The translations under genes were made by a program, and so were the position numbers. A stretch of DNA of 64,000 nucleotides, taken from Clostridium septicum (lineage in GTDB: Bacteria; Bacillota; Clostridia; Clostridiales; Clostridiaceae). This document shows positions 27,900-37,168 of the stretch, in pieces (positions within the stretch are counted from its first letter, which is position 1; each line of letters opens with the position of its first letter). The notes below the pieces were generated by a model. The model saw only the letters and a program-made list of their open reading frames with translations, was not told the DNA's origin and searched no databases. The DNA lies in contig NZ_CP023671.1 of assembly GCF_003606265.1 (NCBI RefSeq), positions 248,001-312,000 on the forward strand, given 5' to 3'.

Positions 27900-29244
27900 C
27901 TTTCTTCACCATCTTTTCTGCTAAGAAGGAGGTATCATATTCTCCTCTTAAAAATTCTTCTTGTTGAATTAGCCAGTACTGAAAATCTATGTTTGTAGTA
28001 ACTCCACCAATACCAAATTCCGCTAGAGATCTTTTCATTTTTATAATTGCCTCATCCCTTGTTTTTGCAAAAGTTATTAATTTCCCAATCATAGAATCAT
28101 AATTATGAGGAATTTTATATCCACAATATATAGCACTATCTATTCTAACTCCCATTCCAGCTGGCATACATAATTCTTTAATAGTTCCCGGACAAGGTCT
28201 AAAATCATTACTTGGATCTTCTGCATTTATTCGGCACTCAATTGCATGCCCTAAAATTTTTATATCTTCTTGTTTTAAATTTAAAGGAATTTTAGAGGCT
28301 ATCTTCAGCTGTTCTTTAACTAAATCCACATCTGTAATCATTTCTGTTATAGGATGTTCCACTTGTATTCTAGTATTCATCTCCATAAAGTAATAATTTC
28401 CATATTTATCAACTAAAAATTCTATAGTTCCTGCATTTTTATAATTTACTGCCTTTGCAGCCTTTTTAGCAACCTCTCCCATTTCCATTCTTAAATCTTC
28501 ATTTAAAAATGTGGATGGTGCTTCTTCTAAAACCTTTTGGTTCTTTCTTTGAAGAGAACATTCTCTTTCACCTAAATGAATAACATTATTATATTCATCT
28601 GCTAATATTTGAAACTCTATATGCCTAGGTTTTTCTACAAATTTTTCTATATATATTCTATCATCACCAAAACATGCCTTTGCTTCTGCCTTAGCAGTAT
28701 TATAAGCTAGCTTAAATTCTTCTTCACATCTAACTATTCTTATACCTTTTCCGCCTCCACCAGCTGAAGCTTTAACCATTACTGGATATCCTATTTCATT
28801 AGCTATATTTAATGCATGATCTTCATTTTCTATAATTCCTTCATAACCTGGAACTACTGGTACACCTGCTTCCTTCATAATTTCCCTTGCTCTTGCCTTA
28901 TTTCCCATAAGTTCTATTGCTTCAAAATCAGGTCCTATAAATTTTATATTACATTCTGCACACATTTTAGCAAAGCGAGGATTTTCTGATAAGAATCCAA
29001 AACCAGGATGTATCCCATCTGCACCTGTTAAAACACAAGCACTTAAAATATTAGCTATATTTAAATAACTATCTTTAGCTAATGGTGGTCCTATACAAAC
29101 CGCTTCATCAGCTAACTGTGTATGCAATGCTTCTTTATCTGCTTCAGAATAAACTGCTACAGTTAATATTCCAAGTTCTCTACATGCCCTTATTATTCTA
29201 ACAGCTATTTCTCCTCTATTTGCAATTAGTACTTTCTTTAACAT
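27892..29244 (-). CDS. accC: Acetyl-CoA carboxylase, biotin carboxylase subunit
   Basis: ATP-dependent carboxylation of biotin on AccB. About 450 aa. The ATP-grasp fold shows the glycine loop [27 protein letters not shown] and the catalytic segment [14 protein letters not shown]. The ATG at 29244 has AGGTGA 5 nt upstream; an in-frame GTG three codons earlier overlaps that site. It lies between fabZ and accD. Confidence 0.96.
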   Translation of the reverse strand: MLKKVLIANRGEIAVRIIRACRELGILTVAVYSEADKEALHTQLADEAVCIGPPLAKDSYLNIANILSACVLTGADGIHPGFGFLSENPRFAKMCAECNIKFIGPDFEAIELMGNKARAREIMKEAGVPVVPGYEGIIENEDHALNIANEIGYPVMVKASAGGGGKGIRIVRCEEEFKLAYNTAKAEAKACFGDDRIYIEKFVEKPRHIEFQILADEYNNVIHLGERECSLQRKNQKVLEEAPSTFLNEDLRMEMGEVAKKAAKAVNYKNAGTIEFLVDKYGNYYFMEMNTRIQVEHPITEMITDVDLVKEQLKIASKIPLNLKQEDIKILGHAIECRINAEDPSNDFRPCPGTIKELCMPAGMGVRIDSAIYCGYKIPHNYDSMIGKLITFAKTRDEAIIKMKRSLAEFGIGGVTTNIDFQYWLIQQEEFLRGEYDTSFLAEKMVKKDA

Positions 29245-29253
29245 AATTATCAC

Positions 29254-29676
29254 CTATCCTATAGCAAATAGTAATTCTGCTTCACATGTCTTTACTCCAT
29301 CTACTGTTGCAATACCCTTTCCAATGCCTATTGGGCCTTTTAACTTTATTATTTCTACATATAAATCTAACTTATCACCTGGCACAACTTGTTTTTTCCA
29401 TCTTACTTTATTAGTTCCTGCAAACAAAGGTATCTTTCCCTTATTTTCTTCTTTGCTTAATACAGCTACTGCTCCTAATTGTGCCATAGCTTCTAAAATT
29501 AAAACTCCTGGCATAACTGGATAATCAGGATAATGCCCTTGAAAAAAAGGTTCATTTATAGAAACATTTTTATATCCCTTTGCACTAATGCCATCAACAA
29601 TTTCTTCCACTCGATCTAATAATAAAAAAGGATATCTATGAGGGATTATTTCTTTTATCTCTTTTGGTCCAAGCAT
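29254..29676 (-). CDS. fabZ: 3-hydroxyacyl-ACP dehydratase FabZ
   Basis: Dehydrates 3-hydroxyacyl-ACP in each elongation cycle. 140 aa, standard. The hotdog fold has catalytic His in [14 protein letters not shown] and Glu in [12 protein letters not shown]. No FabA or FabM is seen in this window, so the isomerase step for unsaturated fatty acids is not explained here. Confidence 0.95.
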   Translation of the reverse strand: MLGPKEIKEIIPHRYPFLLLDRVEEIVDGISAKGYKNVSINEPFFQGHYPDYPVMPGVLILEAMAQLGAVAVLSKEENKGKIPLFAGTNKVRWKKQVVPGDKLDLYVEIIKLKGPIGIGKGIATVDGVKTCEAELLFAIG

Positions 29677-29678
29677 AT

Positions 29679-30173
29679 CTATACTCTCCTTACACTAAAT
29701 AATGGCTGACCATATTCAACCATATCGCCATCTTTTACTAAAATTTTATATATTTCGCAATCGTACTCACATTCAATTTCATTCATAAGCTTCATCGCTT
29801 CAACTATACATAAAATATTGCCTTTTGATACCTTCATACCTTCTTTTACAAAAGAATCCTGCCCTGGTGCTGGTGAAGCATAAAATGTTCCAACCATAGG
29901 ACATGTTATAGTTGTAATATCTAAATCTTCATTTTCTTTAGATTCTTCTACAATAGTATCTTCACTTTTAAAACTATTCTCTGTATTTTCTTTATATACT
30001 TTTTCTTTTATCTCTTCTACATTTAACTCATTGCTTCTAGAAGACTTTTCCGGAGTGCTCCTTGTTAGTGATTTATCCATTTTTATATAATTATCACCCA
30101 TTTTCAATTCAAAATAAGCAAGTTCTGACGAGTTAATCATTTCTATTAACTCTCTTATTTCTTTAAAATCCAT
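29679..30173 (-). CDS. accB: Biotin carboxyl carrier protein of acetyl-CoA carboxylase
   Basis: 164 aa. An N-terminal helix ([21 protein letters not shown]) and a charged linker about residues 40-85 precede a biotinyl domain, with the biotinylated lysine in [11 protein letters not shown]. The ATG at 30173 has AGGAGG 7 nt upstream. A longer in-frame start at 30200 would run into fabF and covers that site. Confidence 0.95.
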   Translation of the reverse strand: MDFKEIRELIEMINSSELAYFELKMGDNYIKMDKSLTRSTPEKSSRSNELNVEEIKEKVYKENTENSFKSEDTIVEESKENEDLDITTITCPMVGTFYASPAPGQDSFVKEGMKVSKGNILCIVEAMKLMNEIECEYDCEIYKILVKDGDMVEYGQPLFSVRRV

Positions 30174-30190
30174 AAGTAATCCTCCTAAAA

Positions 30191-31426
30191 TTAATCCCAC
30201 TTTTTAAAGACTAAAGATGCATTATGACCTCCAAACCCTAAAGAATTTGTTAATGCATATTTAAGACTTACCTTTCTTCCTATATTAGGAACATAGTCTA
30301 AATCTAACTCTTCATCTTTTACTTTATATCCTATAGTTGGTGGGATAAATCCATCTATCAAAGCATTTATACATACAATACTTTCAATTGCACCTGCTGC
30401 ACCTAATAAATGTCCTGTCATTGATTTAGTTGAAGATATAGGAATATTATAAGAATCTTCTCCAAACACTTTCTTTATTGCAGCTGTTTCAAATTTATCA
30501 TTTAATTGTGTTGAAGTTCCATGAGCATTTATATAAGAAATCTCATTTTTATCTATACCAGCTTCTTCTATAGCCTGCATCATGGAACGTGCTGCACCTT
30601 CTCCATATGGATCTGGTGAAGTTATGTGATATGCATCACAAGTTGATCCATATCCAACTATTTCAGCTAATATATTAGCACCTCTACTAATAGCATGCTC
30701 TAAACTTTCCATAACTAGTATTCCTGCTCCCTCACCCATTACAAATCCTGCTCTTTCCTTATCAAAAGGAATAGATGCTCTTTCTGGATTGTTTTGTGAA
30801 TTTAAAGCCTTCATACTATTAAATCCTGCAATAGCCATTTGTGTTATAGGTGCCTCTGTTCCTCCAGCAATCATAACATCTGCATATCCATGCTTTATAT
30901 GTCTAAAAGCATCTCCTATATTATTAGTCCCTGTTGCACAAGCTGTAACAGCAGAATTACACATTCCTTTTGCACCGTATTTAATAGCAATATTTCCTGC
31001 TCCTAAATTTATTATTGCCATTGGTATAAATAATGGAGATACTCTTTTAGCTCCTCTATCAAATAGAACCTTAAAACCATTTTCCATTGTTGAAAAACCA
31101 CCGATACCTGATCCAACAAGAACTCCAAATTTTTCTTTATTTATTTTATCTAAATCTAAATCAGCATTTTTTATTGCTTCATCACATGCTACAATTCCAT
31201 ACTGAACAAACTTATCTAATCTTTTAATTTCTTTTTTATCTAAAATTCCTTCAGGATTAAAATCCTTAACTTCCCCTGCTACTTTAACATCTAAAATTTC
31301 ATTATCTATAGATTTTATAAAATCTATCCCAAGTTTTCCCTCTTTTGAGTTCTTCCAAAAACTATTGGCATCATTTCCTATTGGTGTAATTGCACCAACT
31401 CCAGTAATTACTACTCTTCTGCTCAT
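30191..31426 (-). CDS. fabF: 3-oxoacyl-ACP synthase II FabF
   Basis: Condensing enzyme that elongates acyl-ACP with malonyl-ACP. 411 aa. The Cys-His-His triad is visible in VTACATGTNNIGDA, INAHGTSTQLND and SMTGHLLGAAGAIES. GGAGGAG lies 7 nt before the ATG. Confidence 0.96.
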   Translation of the reverse strand: MSRRVVITGVGAITPIGNDANSFWKNSKEGKLGIDFIKSIDNEILDVKVAGEVKDFNPEGILDKKEIKRLDKFVQYGIVACDEAIKNADLDLDKINKEKFGVLVGSGIGGFSTMENGFKVLFDRGAKRVSPLFIPMAIINLGAGNIAIKYGAKGMCNSAVTACATGTNNIGDAFRHIKHGYADVMIAGGTEAPITQMAIAGFNSMKALNSQNNPERASIPFDKERAGFVMGEGAGILVMESLEHAISRGANILAEIVGYGSTCDAYHITSPDPYGEGAARSMMQAIEEAGIDKNEISYINAHGTSTQLNDKFETAAIKKVFGEDSYNIPISSTKSMTGHLLGAAGAIESIVCINALIDGFIPPTIGYKVKDEELDLDYVPNIGRKVSLKYALTNSLGFGGHNASLVFKKWD

Positions 31427-31441
31427 TTTTATACTCCTCCA

Positions 31442-32182
31442 TTACATAGACATTCCACCATCTACACTTATAACTTGACCTGTTATATATGATGCAGCTT
31501 CACTTGCTAAAAATGCAGCAACTTCTGCTATATCTTCCACTACTCCTATTCTTTTAAGTGGAATATTTTCCATAATTATCTCTTTATTTTTATCTGATAA
31601 TTTATTCGTCATATCAGTTTTAATAAAACCTGGTGCAATTGCATTTACATTAATTCCTCTTCCTCCAAGTTCCTTCGCTAAAGATTTAGTCATTCCTATA
31701 ACTCCAGCTTTTGCTGCACAATAGTTTATTTGACCTGCATTTCCTACTATTCCAACTACTGATGACATATTTATTATCTTTCCTGATTTTTGTCTTATCA
31801 TTATAGGAGATACTGCTCTTAAACAGTTAAATACTCCCTTTAAATTAACCTGAATTACACTGTCAAAATCTTCTTCTTTCATTCTCATTACTAATCCATC
31901 TTTAGTAATACCTGCATTATTTACTAAAATATCTACTGATCCAAATCTTTCTTTTGCAGAATTTATTAAATTTTGAGCTTCATTAAAATTACTTATATCA
32001 GCTTTTATAACTAAAACTTCTACGCCTAATCCCTTAAGCTCTTCTTCTAAAATCTTTGCTTCTGAATCACTATTTCTATAATTTATAACAATATTGGCTC
32101 CAAGACTTGCATATTTTTTAGCTATTGCCCTTCCTATTCCTCTTGTAGCTCCTGTTACCACTGCACACTTATTCTTTAACAT
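31442..32182 (-). CDS. fabG: 3-oxoacyl-ACP reductase FabG
   Basis: NADPH-dependent SDR, 246 aa. The cofactor motif is VTGATRGIGRAIA, followed by LVNNAGITKDG. The catalytic Ser is in NMSSVVGIVGN and Tyr-Lys in YCAAKAG. The C-terminus ITGQVISVDGGMSM is typical of FabG. AGGAGG precedes the ATG. Confidence 0.96.
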   Translation of the reverse strand: MLKNKCAVVTGATRGIGRAIAKKYASLGANIVINYRNSDSEAKILEEELKGLGVEVLVIKADISNFNEAQNLINSAKERFGSVDILVNNAGITKDGLVMRMKEEDFDSVIQVNLKGVFNCLRAVSPIMIRQKSGKIINMSSVVGIVGNAGQINYCAAKAGVIGMTKSLAKELGGRGINVNAIAPGFIKTDMTNKLSDKNKEIIMENIPLKRIGVVEDIAEVAAFLASEAASYITGQVISVDGGMSM

Positions 32183-32191
32183 ATACTCCTC

Positions 32192-33121
32192 CTATGATTT
32201 TAAAGCTTTTATTGTAGCTTCTAAAGAAGCCATATCTTCCACATTTAAAACTTTAACATTTTTATCTATCCTCTTAATAAAGCCTCTTAAAGCTTTTCCT
32301 GGCCCTACTTCTACAAATGTATCTATTCCCTCTTCTATCATATCTCTTATTGTTTTCTCAAATAAAACTGAAGACATCATTTGCTTTCTAAGAAGCTCTT
32401 TAATATCATCATTTTCATTATAAGGACTTCCTTTTACATTAGAATAAACAACTTTTTCCAATTTATTTATCTTTACTTTTTTTAATGTTTCTAAAAACTC
32501 ATAACTTGCATCTTTAAGTAATGAACTATGAAATGGACCACTTACCTTTAATGGTACTGCAATTCCACCTAATTCTTTAGCTATTTTAATAGATTCCTTA
32601 ACAGCACTAAATTCTCCGGCTATAGCAACTTGACCCGGACAATTATAATTTGCTCCTTCTATTACACCAAATTCCCTTGATTTTTCTAATAGTTCATTTA
32701 CCTTTTCATCATTTAATTTTAAAACTGCCGCCATAGTTCCAATGTTTGATGCAGAGCCCATAATTCTTCCTCTTTCTTTTATAAGCTTTACCCCATCTTC
32801 AAAAGAAATAACTCCTGCATATATTAACGCAGTATATTCACCTAAAGAAAGTCCTGCAATTCTATTACTTTCTATACCATTAACCTCTAAAGCTTTTAAA
32901 CAAGCTAATGATGTTAATAATATAGCTGGCTGAGTATTTTCTGTTAAAGTTAGTTTTTCTTCTGGCCCATTAAAAATCATATCCTTAATAGGCATTTTTA
33001 GTATAACTTCTCCTCTATCAAAAATTTCTTTACATTCTGGTATATTATCATAAATCTCTTTTCCCATATTTACATATTGAGATCCTTGACCAGAAAAAAG
33101 AAATGCTATATTCTTATTCAT
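32192..33121 (-). CDS. fabD: Malonyl-CoA:ACP transacylase FabD
   Basis: Loads malonyl groups onto ACP. 309 aa. The N-terminal FLFSGQGSQYVNMG, nucleophile GLSLGEYTALIYAG and His-containing SGPFHSSLL are as expected. The ATG at 33121 overlaps the fabK stop by 8 bases and has AGGAGGG just upstream inside fabK. An in-frame ATG 27 bases earlier was rejected for that reason. Confidence 0.95.
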   Translation of the reverse strand: MNKNIAFLFSGQGSQYVNMGKEIYDNIPECKEIFDRGEVILKMPIKDMIFNGPEEKLTLTENTQPAILLTSLACLKALEVNGIESNRIAGLSLGEYTALIYAGVISFEDGVKLIKERGRIMGSASNIGTMAAVLKLNDEKVNELLEKSREFGVIEGANYNCPGQVAIAGEFSAVKESIKIAKELGGIAVPLKVSGPFHSSLLKDASYEFLETLKKVKINKLEKVVYSNVKGSPYNENDDIKELLRKQMMSSVLFEKTIRDMIEEGIDTFVEVGPGKALRGFIKRIDKNVKVLNVEDMASLEATIKALKS

Positions 33122-34052
33122 TTTCCCTCCTAAAGCTTCTAAATACATTATCAGCTTCTAAAAAAATCTCATCTATTATTTCTTTAGCACTTTGTTCTTT
33201 ATTTATAAGTCCAGATATTTGACCTGCCATTACTGAACCTCTATCTAAATCACCATCTTTTGCAGCTCTTGCTAAAGCACCTCTTCCAAGCTCCTCCATC
33301 TTTTCAATATCTCCAGCTTTTTCAAGTTTAATAAATTCTCTTGAAAGCTTAGTTCTTAATACTCTGACAGGATGACCTGTGATTCTTCCTGTTACATCTG
33401 TATCTATATCTTTAGCTGCTAAAACTTTATCTTTATAATTCTTATGAACTGTACATTCTTTTGCAACTAAGAATCTAGTTCCAAGTTGAACTCCTTCTGC
33501 TCCTAACATATAAGAAGCTGCAACTCCTCTTCCATCACCTATCCCACCTGCTGCAATAACAGGAATCTCTACTGCATCAACAATTTGTGGTACTAAAGCC
33601 ATAGTAGTTAACTGACCTACATGGCCACCTGATTCTGTACCTTCAGCTATTATTGCATCTGCACCAGCTTTTTCCATTCTCTTTGCTAATGCTACTGAAG
33701 CTACAACTGGTATTACTGTTATCCCTGCCTCTTTCCACATATCCATATATTTTCCTGGACTTCCTGCTCCAGTTGTTACTACCTTTACATTCTCTTCACA
33801 GACAAGTTTTGCTATTTCTTCTACATTATCAGCCATAAGCATTATATTTACTCCAAAAGGCTTATTAGTTAATTCCTTTGCCTTTCTTATTTCAGATCTA
33901 ACCCATTCAACTGGTGCTATCCCTGTTATTATTCCAAGACCACCTGCTTCACTTACTGCAGCTGCTAATGATGCATCAGCAATCCAAGCCATTCCCCCTT
34001 GAAAAATTGGATATTTAATGCCTAATAATTTATTGATTCTAGTCGATTTCAT
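33114..34052 (-). CDS. fabK: Enoyl-ACP reductase II FabK
   Basis: FMN-dependent enoyl-ACP reductase of the nitronate-monooxygenase-like fold, replacing the triclosan-sensitive FabI. 312 aa. It begins NKLLGIKYPIFQGGMAWIAD, with the FMN/phosphate regions AEGTESGGHVGQL, IAAGGIGDGRGVAA and LGAEGVQLGTRFL. Its place between acpP and fabD matches the pneumococcal operon and supports FabK over other family members. AGGAGG precedes the ATG. Confidence 0.93.
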   Translation of the reverse strand: MKSTRINKLLGIKYPIFQGGMAWIADASLAAAVSEAGGLGIITGIAPVEWVRSEIRKAKELTNKPFGVNIMLMADNVEEIAKLVCEENVKVVTTGAGSPGKYMDMWKEAGITVIPVVASVALAKRMEKAGADAIIAEGTESGGHVGQLTTMALVPQIVDAVEIPVIAAGGIGDGRGVAASYMLGAEGVQLGTRFLVAKECTVHKNYKDKVLAAKDIDTDVTGRITGHPVRVLRTKLSREFIKLEKAGDIEKMEELGRGALARAAKDGDLDRGSVMAGQISGLINKEQSAKEIIDEIFLEADNVFRSFRRENE

Positions 34053-34071
34053 GAAATTTCCTCCTATTTAA

Positions 34072-34097
34072 TAAGTCAGATAATAATATCTGACTTA
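34072..34097 (-). other. Intercistronic hairpin between acpP and fabK
   Basis: Perfect inverted repeat, arms TAAGTCAGATA and TATCTGACTTA with a 4-base loop, followed on the minus strand by an A/T-mixed stretch, not a T-run. It may stabilise the acpP message, so that acyl carrier protein is made in excess over downstream enzymes, or it may act as a weak attenuator. Confidence 0.5.
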
Positions 34098-34109
34098 ATC
34101 TATTGAGAA

Positions 34110-34331
34110 TTAATTTAATTTTGATTGTACATAATCTACAGCATCTTTAACAGTTTTTAATCCCTCAGCTTCTTCTAACTGAATTCCGAATTCTTCTTCT
34201 AATTCTATTACAACTTGGAATAAGTCTAATGAATCTGCTCCTAACTCTTCAAAACTTGTTTCCAATTTCACTTCACTTTCATCTACTCCTAATTGATCTA
34301 CTATTACCTTTTGAATTTTTTCAAATAACAT
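34110..34331 (-). CDS. acpP: Acyl carrier protein
   Basis: 73-aa acidic carrier. The phosphopantetheine serine lies in [20 protein letters not shown] (about residue 34). Note DSLDLFQ where many have DSLDTVE or DSLDVVE. GGAGGAG lies 8 nt before the ATG. It is encoded between fabH and fabK. Confidence 0.96.
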   Translation of the reverse strand: MLFEKIQKVIVDQLGVDESEVKLETSFEELGADSLDLFQVVIELEEEFGIQLEEAEGLKTVKDAVDYVQSKLN

Positions 34332-34378
34332 ATTTAATCTCCTCCAAATTTCTTATATATATTTTTATTTAACTAATT

Positions 34379-35356
34379 TTATTTTTTCCATTCAATTAAA
34401 ACAGAACCATATGTTAGTCCTCCACCAAATCCTACAAGTATAATTTTATCACCATTTTCTAGCAATCCTTTTTCATACATTTCATTTAAAGCTATAGGAA
34501 TAGAGGCTGATGAAGTATTTCCTATCCTATGTAAATTCACATAGAATCTATTTTCTTCTACCCCTAACTTTTTTGATGCATAATCTATTATTCTAACATT
34601 TGCTTGATGAGGAACTATATATTTTATATCATCTAATGAATATCCTGTTTCATCTAAAACCTTATTTACACTTTCTTGAATAATTGAAGTTGCAAATTTA
34701 AAAATATCTCTTCCATTCATATTTATAAATTTCTGTTTCTTCTGAACATTCTGAATATACGGGTTTTCAACATCCCTTGCTGCTGCTGTTAAACTCTCCC
34801 ACTTTTCTCCTTTAGACTTAGTGAAAGTCTTTATTATACCTATTGAATTGCTTTTTGATAATGTAACCGCTCCAGCACCATCTCCAAAAAGCACACATGT
34901 ACTTCTATCTGTCCAATCAATTATTTTAGATAATACTTCAGCTCCAATTATTAATGCATTTTTATAATTAAATGATTTAAGCATTCCTTCTGCAACTTGC
35001 ATAGAATATATAAAACCTGAACAAGCTGCATTTATATCAAATGCTGTTGCATTAACTGCTCCTATCCCTTTTTGCACCATACATGCTACTGATGGTGTAA
35101 ACATATCAGGAGTTATTGTAGCTACTATTAAAATATCTATTTCATCTGGTTTAATTCCAGAGCTTTTTAAAGCTGCATTAGCAGCTTTAATTGCTATCTC
35201 TGATGTATCTTCTTCTTTAGATATTCTTCTTTCCTTTATTCCAGTTCGTCCAAATATCCATTCATCACTTGTTTCTACAATCTTACTTAAGTCATCATTT
35301 GTTACAATATTAGAAGGTACATATGCTCCAATTCCACTAATTACTATTTCATTCAT
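34379..35356 (-). CDS. fabH: 3-oxoacyl-ACP synthase III FabH
   Basis: Starts fatty-acid synthesis by condensing an acyl-CoA with malonyl-ACP. 325 aa. The triad Cys-His-Asn is visible in DINAACSGFIYS, YIVPHQANVRII and RIGNTSSASIPIAL. TGIKERRI near residue 38 and the GFGGGLTYGS ending are typical. It lies 12 bases after fabT. Confidence 0.96.
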   Translation of the reverse strand: MNEIVISGIGAYVPSNIVTNDDLSKIVETSDEWIFGRTGIKERRISKEEDTSEIAIKAANAALKSSGIKPDEIDILIVATITPDMFTPSVACMVQKGIGAVNATAFDINAACSGFIYSMQVAEGMLKSFNYKNALIIGAEVLSKIIDWTDRSTCVLFGDGAGAVTLSKSNSIGIIKTFTKSKGEKWESLTAAARDVENPYIQNVQKKQKFINMNGRDIFKFATSIIQESVNKVLDETGYSLDDIKYIVPHQANVRIIDYASKKLGVEENRFYVNLHRIGNTSSASIPIALNEMYEKGLLENGDKIILVGFGGGLTYGSVLIEWKK

Positions 35357-35368
35357 ATAATCTCCTTA

Positions 35369-35818
35369 CTAAATTAACTCACGCTTTGTTTTAAAATACT
35401 CACTTAATCTTTCTAATGATGCTATAAGTATTTCCTCTTCCTCTTCTGTTAATCCTTCTATAGTACTTTGAACCATTTCATTATGGAACTTTTCATGCAA
35501 TCTATAAGCAAGTTTTCCTTTTTTAGTTAATCCAACTAATACTACTCTTCTATCTTCTTCTATTCGCTTTCTTTCTACATAGCCCTTTTTTATAAGTTTA
35601 TTTATCGCTGTAGTTAATGTTCCAACAGTAATATCTAAATCTTGAGCTACTTCACTCATAGTTCTGTATGAATACATCCCTATAGCTTCAATAGTATGCA
35701 TTTCAGTTACTGACAAATCTGAAAGATGTCCTTGCTTTAATGTTTTTTCCTCAATTTCTAAAATGTCATCAAATATTTTCACCAATAGTTCATTTACTAC
35801 CTTTTCTGATCTTTTCAT
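35369..35818 (-). CDS. fabT: MarR-family repressor of fatty-acid synthesis FabT
   Basis: 149 aa winged-helix regulator. The DNA-binding region MSEVAQDLDITVGTLTTAINKLIKKGYVERKRIEEDRRVV spans about residues 50-95 and continues into the family LTKKGKLAYRLHEKFH. First-gene position and the operator at the promoter identify it as FabT, which in streptococci represses the operon with long-chain acyl-ACP as corepressor. The ATG at 35818 has GGAG 9 nt upstream. A TTG five codons earlier overlaps that site. Confidence 0.92.
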   Translation of the reverse strand: MKRSEKVVNELLVKIFDDILEIEEKTLKQGHLSDLSVTEMHTIEAIGMYSYRTMSEVAQDLDITVGTLTTAINKLIKKGYVERKRIEEDRRVVLVGLTKKGKLAYRLHEKFHNEMVQSTIEGLTEEEEEILIASLERLSEYFKTKRELI

Positions 35819-35896
35819 TTTTTCACTCTCCAATTTCTTCTTAAAGTTACACTATGATACTATAATAATCTAACTTTAGATTAAATTCAATTGGTG

Positions 35897-35914
35897 CCTC
35901 AACTTATTTTGAGG
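35897..35914 (-). other. Small hairpin in the fabT leader
   Basis: CCTCAA and TTGAGG form a perfect 6-bp stem with a 6-nt loop, near the predicted 5' end of the fab transcript. It may stabilise the 5' end. No T-run follows. Confidence 0.4.
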
Positions 35915-35923
35915 TTTAAATAA

Positions 35924-35936
35924 TTTGATAATCAAA
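35924..35936. promoter_or_regulatory. FabT operator
   Basis: TTTGATAATCAAA is a perfect palindrome matching the core of the FabT site known from lactic acid bacteria and streptococci (TTTGATTATCAAA on the other strand). It lies immediately downstream of the -10 box, where a bound repressor would block initiation. A second half-site TTTGATTAT lies inside the promoter spacer. Confidence 0.85.
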
Positions 35937-35964
35937 ATATACTATAATCAAACTGTTTTGTCAA
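35936..35964 (-). promoter_or_regulatory. Fatty-acid operon promoter
   Basis: Minus strand: TTGACA (35959-35964), 17-base spacer, TATATT (35936-35941). The FabT palindrome starts at the edge of the -10 box, and a half-site lies in the spacer. Confidence 0.88.
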
Positions 35965-35994
35965 CAATTTATTCAATACAAACTAAAAAAATAA

Positions 35995-36015
35995 AAAAGT
36001 GCAAAATGCACTTTT
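35995..36015 (-). terminator. Rho-independent terminator after the DUF3592-like gene
   Basis: AAAAGTGCA / TGCACTTTT with a 3-base loop, then TTTTATTTTTTT on the minus strand. It overlaps the gene's stop codon and shields the fab promoter. Confidence 0.88.
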
Positions 36016-36427
36016 ATAAGAAATGGAATATAGAAGATAAAATAATAATTATAACTCCTACACTTGCTATAGTCATAGATAATACATATCTACCTTTATA
36101 TTTATATATTTCTAAGTTTTCTATATCACCTTTATAATAAATAACATCTACCTTGTCACCTATTTCTAAAGGTAAGTTTTCTTCAATTTTACAATAAGCT
36201 ACTTTAAATTTTTTATTATTATCTTCAACTTCTATAATTGATATTATGCCTGAATGATAAATAGTATTAAAGTCTGGTCCTGGAGTAATATAAGTATAGG
36301 TATCTAAGTCAACTACTATACCTTTATTTTTTACACCATACTTATACAATCTTTTTTTACTTAAAGCTGTTATACCACCTACTAATATTATAAGAACTCC
36401 TATTATAACAAATACATAAGTCGCCAT
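36014..36427 (-). CDS. DUF3592-like membrane protein
   Basis: 137 aa. A hydrophobic helix at each end (about residues 4-22 and 115-135) flanks a soluble beta-rich domain with the segments YGVKNKGIVVDLDTY and LPLEIGDKVDVIYYKGD, the pattern of DUF3592 proteins. Function is unknown. A closing strong terminator and a leader of its own suggest a single-gene or two-gene unit with the flavin reductase. Confidence 0.6.
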   Translation of the reverse strand: MATYVFVIIGVLIILVGGITALSKKRLYKYGVKNKGIVVDLDTYTYITPGPDFNTIYHSGIISIIEVEDNNKKFKVAYCKIEENLPLEIGDKVDVIYYKGDIENLEIYKYKGRYVLSMTIASVGVIIIILSSIFHFL

Positions 36428-36538
36428 AAAAATACCTCCTTAATTATTAAAATAGAGATTAAGGCCTATTTCCCTATGTATTCTATTAAATTTTTATAAT
36501 ATATTTTATGCAAACAAACTTGAAAACGTTATATTGTA

Positions 36539-37045
36539 TTAATTATTTTCATATTCTGATATAATTTCTCCAAAATATAAAATATGCTTTGTATTTCCAT
36601 CTTTATAGAATATTTCTTTATCTTTTTCATTTAATTTATCTAAATCTATAGGTTGTTTTAATATTATCTTACATTCATAATATTTATTACACCCATATAT
36701 TACAGGAGTATTTATCTCTTTTCCACTAATAAACTTTATGTTTGCTCTTTTTTCCTTATTAGTATTTCTTCCTGAAGTACTTCCACATATTTTAAGTGCA
36801 TCTTTTAAGGTATCCCCATAAGGAATTGATACAGTATATGTATCTCCATCTTTTAGAAATTCATTTGTATACCTCTCTTCTCTGACCAAAGCTATAAACA
36901 TAGGCTTTCTCCACATATATCCTATACTTCCCCAACTAATTGTCATAGTATTAGCATTTCCCATATTTCCTACTGTTAAAAAACCTCCTTGTTTATAAAG
37001 CCAATCCATAGCTATTTCTAAATTATTTGTAAATGTTTCTTTCAT
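36539..37045 (-). CDS. Flavin reductase family (FMN-binding split-barrel) protein
   Basis: 168 aa. The split-barrel fold of flavin reductase-like proteins is indicated by FLTVGNMGNANTMTISWGSIGYMWRKP, FIALVREERYTNEFLKDGDTYTVSIP and the C-terminal HILYFGEIISEY, shown here in parts of one continuous domain. These proteins bind FMN and transfer electrons from NAD(P)H. The physiological partner is unknown. It lies just downstream of the rnfB terminator but is a separate unit. Confidence 0.82.
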   Translation of the reverse strand: MKETFTNNLEIAMDWLYKQGGFLTVGNMGNANTMTISWGSIGYMWRKPMFIALVREERYTNEFLKDGDTYTVSIPYGDTLKDALKICGSTSGRNTNKEKRANIKFISGKEINTPVIYGCNKYYECKIILKQPIDLDKLNEKDKEIFYKDGNTKHILYFGEIISEYENN

Positions 37046-37132
37046 GTTTATCTCCTTAAATCTTAATTTTAAATTATTATACTTATTTAGTATATAAATT
37101 TAGAATCAAATTTAGACTATTTAAACATAATA

Positions 37133-37168
37133 AAAAAGGTCTAGGAATTAAACCCTAGCCCTTTCTTA
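37133..37168 (-). terminator. Rho-independent terminator of the rnf operon
   Basis: Arms AAAGGGCTAGG and CCTAGACCTTT with a 7-9 nt loop, followed by TTTTATTATG on the minus strand, directly after rnfB. Confidence 0.87.

Noticed and set aside
30789..31205. 138-codon + strand frame opposite fabF
   Set aside because: Shadow of fabF; composition follows the complementary codons, with no SD.
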